Below are positions 5,008 to 5,635 of a DNA stretch of 5,635 nt, in pieces. The stretch spans positions 826 through 6,460 of the forward strand of contig DCTJ01000068.1 of the NCBI GenBank assembly GCA_002329545.1, written 5' to 3'. How positions within the stretch are numbered: position 1 is the stretch's first letter; every line of letters begins with the position of its first letter. The position numbers were made by a program, and so were the translations under genes. This DNA is from Candidatus Omnitrophica bacterium UBA1443 (GTDB taxonomy: Bacteria; Omnitrophota; Omnitrophia; Omnitrophales; Aquincolibacteriaceae). The notes under the pieces were generated by a model that was not told the DNA's origin, did no database searches, and saw only the letters and a list, made by a program, of their open reading frames with translations.

Positions 5008-5635
5008 ATCAAAAATTTGGTTAAGCTCTTCACTTTCCGGAGGCCTTCGGTCCAGGATTGTTCTGACCCTGGGTAGCGTCCTCTTATACCTCTTTCTTTT
5101 TTCTCGCCCCGCGATTGCCAATAACGTTGTTCTCGCCGAAGTTGAACTTGTGGACCGTGACACCTCAGCCAAAACGGTGGGTATAGAATTTGATCTTTCC
5201 TGGGAGAATGGCTGGAAGGATTCCGTGAATCATGACGCGGTATGGGTTTTCGCCAAATATTGCACGAGCAATTGTTCGACGAACGGAGTCTGGTCTCACG
5301 CGACTTTAAAAACGTCTGGTGTCAATCCGAACGGTTTTTCCCGCGGCACGAAAAAGAGCGGCGCTTTTAGCTCACTCGATCTGATTGTTCCACCGGATAA
5401 AGTAGGGGCGTTCATTCAGCCAGCGAGCCCAGGTTCAGGGGCGGTGGATTTCCTAAACATAAAATTGCTTTGGGATTATGGTCAGGATGGGGTGAGCGAT
5501 TCGGACGCGGGCGGGTACAATACGCGCGTTCGTGTTTTCGCGATCGAAATGGTTTATGTCCCGCAGGGCGGTTTTTATGCCGGGGATGGAAACTCTGGAA
5601 CCTACAGTGAAATAGAGTACGGGGGCGCGAGTTCG
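4985..5635 (+). CDS. Exported SUMF1/formylglycine-generating-enzyme-like protein, N-terminal part (cut by window end)
   Basis: The frame from the ATG at 4985 stays open for 217 codons to the window edge; an in-frame TGA just upstream leaves only TTG 4982 as an alternative start. Residues 1-45 contain a long, basic n-region and a hydrophobic core (about 25-39), with signal peptidase cleavage likely after AIA (43-45). Residues about 47-187 form a beta-rich domain with GIEFDLSWENGWKDS, DAVWVFAKY, WSHATLKTSG, VGAFIQPASPGSG and LLWDYGQDGVSD. Then comes RVFAIEMVYVPQGGFYAGDG (about 183-202). In proteins of this type that I know from Omnitrophota, this segment opens a SUMF1/PvdO-type C-type-lectin-like domain, whose catalytic part would lie beyond the window. 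Cys93 and Cys97 may form a disulfide. It is probably a cell-surface or secreted protein, with enzyme activity unknown. No good ribosome binding site is visible (GGAG at 4965-4968 is too far). Confidence 0.75.
   Translation, partial: MPCSLFETSKIWLSSSLSGGLRSRIVLTLGSVLLYLFLFSRPAIANNVVLAEVELVDRDTSAKTVGIEFDLSWENGWKDSVNHDAVWVFAKYCTSNCSTNGVWSHATLKTSGVNPNGFSRGTKKSGAFSSLDLIVPPDKVGAFIQPASPGSGAVDFLNIKLLWDYGQDGVSDSDAGGYNTRVRVFAIEMVYVPQGGFYAGDGNSGTYSEIEYGGASS

Noticed and set aside
4948..5172. Minus-strand open frame opposite the start of the SUMF1-like gene
   Set aside because: The plus strand here encodes a convincing signal peptide continuing into a recognisable domain. The minus frame is Arg/Ser-rich with no features.

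Overview
The window most likely comes from an uncultured bacterium of the PVC / Candidatus Omnitrophota type. Three things suggest this: a lipoprotein- or pilus-type secretin module headed by a short ExeA-like ATPase, an exported protein whose layout (adhesin-like N-terminal region running into an 'AIEMVYVP.G.F..GD' segment) I associate with Omnitrophota SUMF1-type proteins, and weak Shine-Dalgarno use at several starts. The taxon is an inference from protein style; no marker gene is present.

Layout. Bases 1-110 hold the last codons of an unidentified plus-strand gene. Bases 98-271 on the minus strand hold a C-terminal scrap of a membrane acyltransferase (family 3, OafA-like) whose N-terminal part is missing, so this is a decayed gene. 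Bases 272-461 are non-coding and carry a G+C-rich palindrome/hairpin block at 302-333, followed by an A+T-rich stretch leading into the operon.

Bases 462-4715 are a tight plus-strand operon of four genes. They are an ExeA/GspA-like AAA ATPase (462-1337), a single-pass inner-membrane protein with a GspB/GspC/PilP-like periplasmic domain (1310-1999), a secretin of the GspD/PilQ superfamily (about 1977-3710), and an exported coiled-coil plus TPR protein (3768-4715). The first three genes overlap end to start. Read together, the ATPase and the single-pass protein would form an inner-membrane GspA-GspB-like pair that touches or helps assemble the outer-membrane secretin, while the TPR protein is a candidate periplasmic or envelope assembly partner. 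No secretion or pilus motor ATPase (GspE/PilB), platform protein (GspF/PilC) or pilin is in the window.

Bases 4716-4984 are non-coding. They carry a good extended -10 promoter (4830-4857) and a roughly 120-base leader with inverted repeats. From 4985 to the window edge runs a new gene, cut off at base 5635, for an exported protein with the N-terminal half of a SUMF1/formylglycine-generating-enzyme-like protein.
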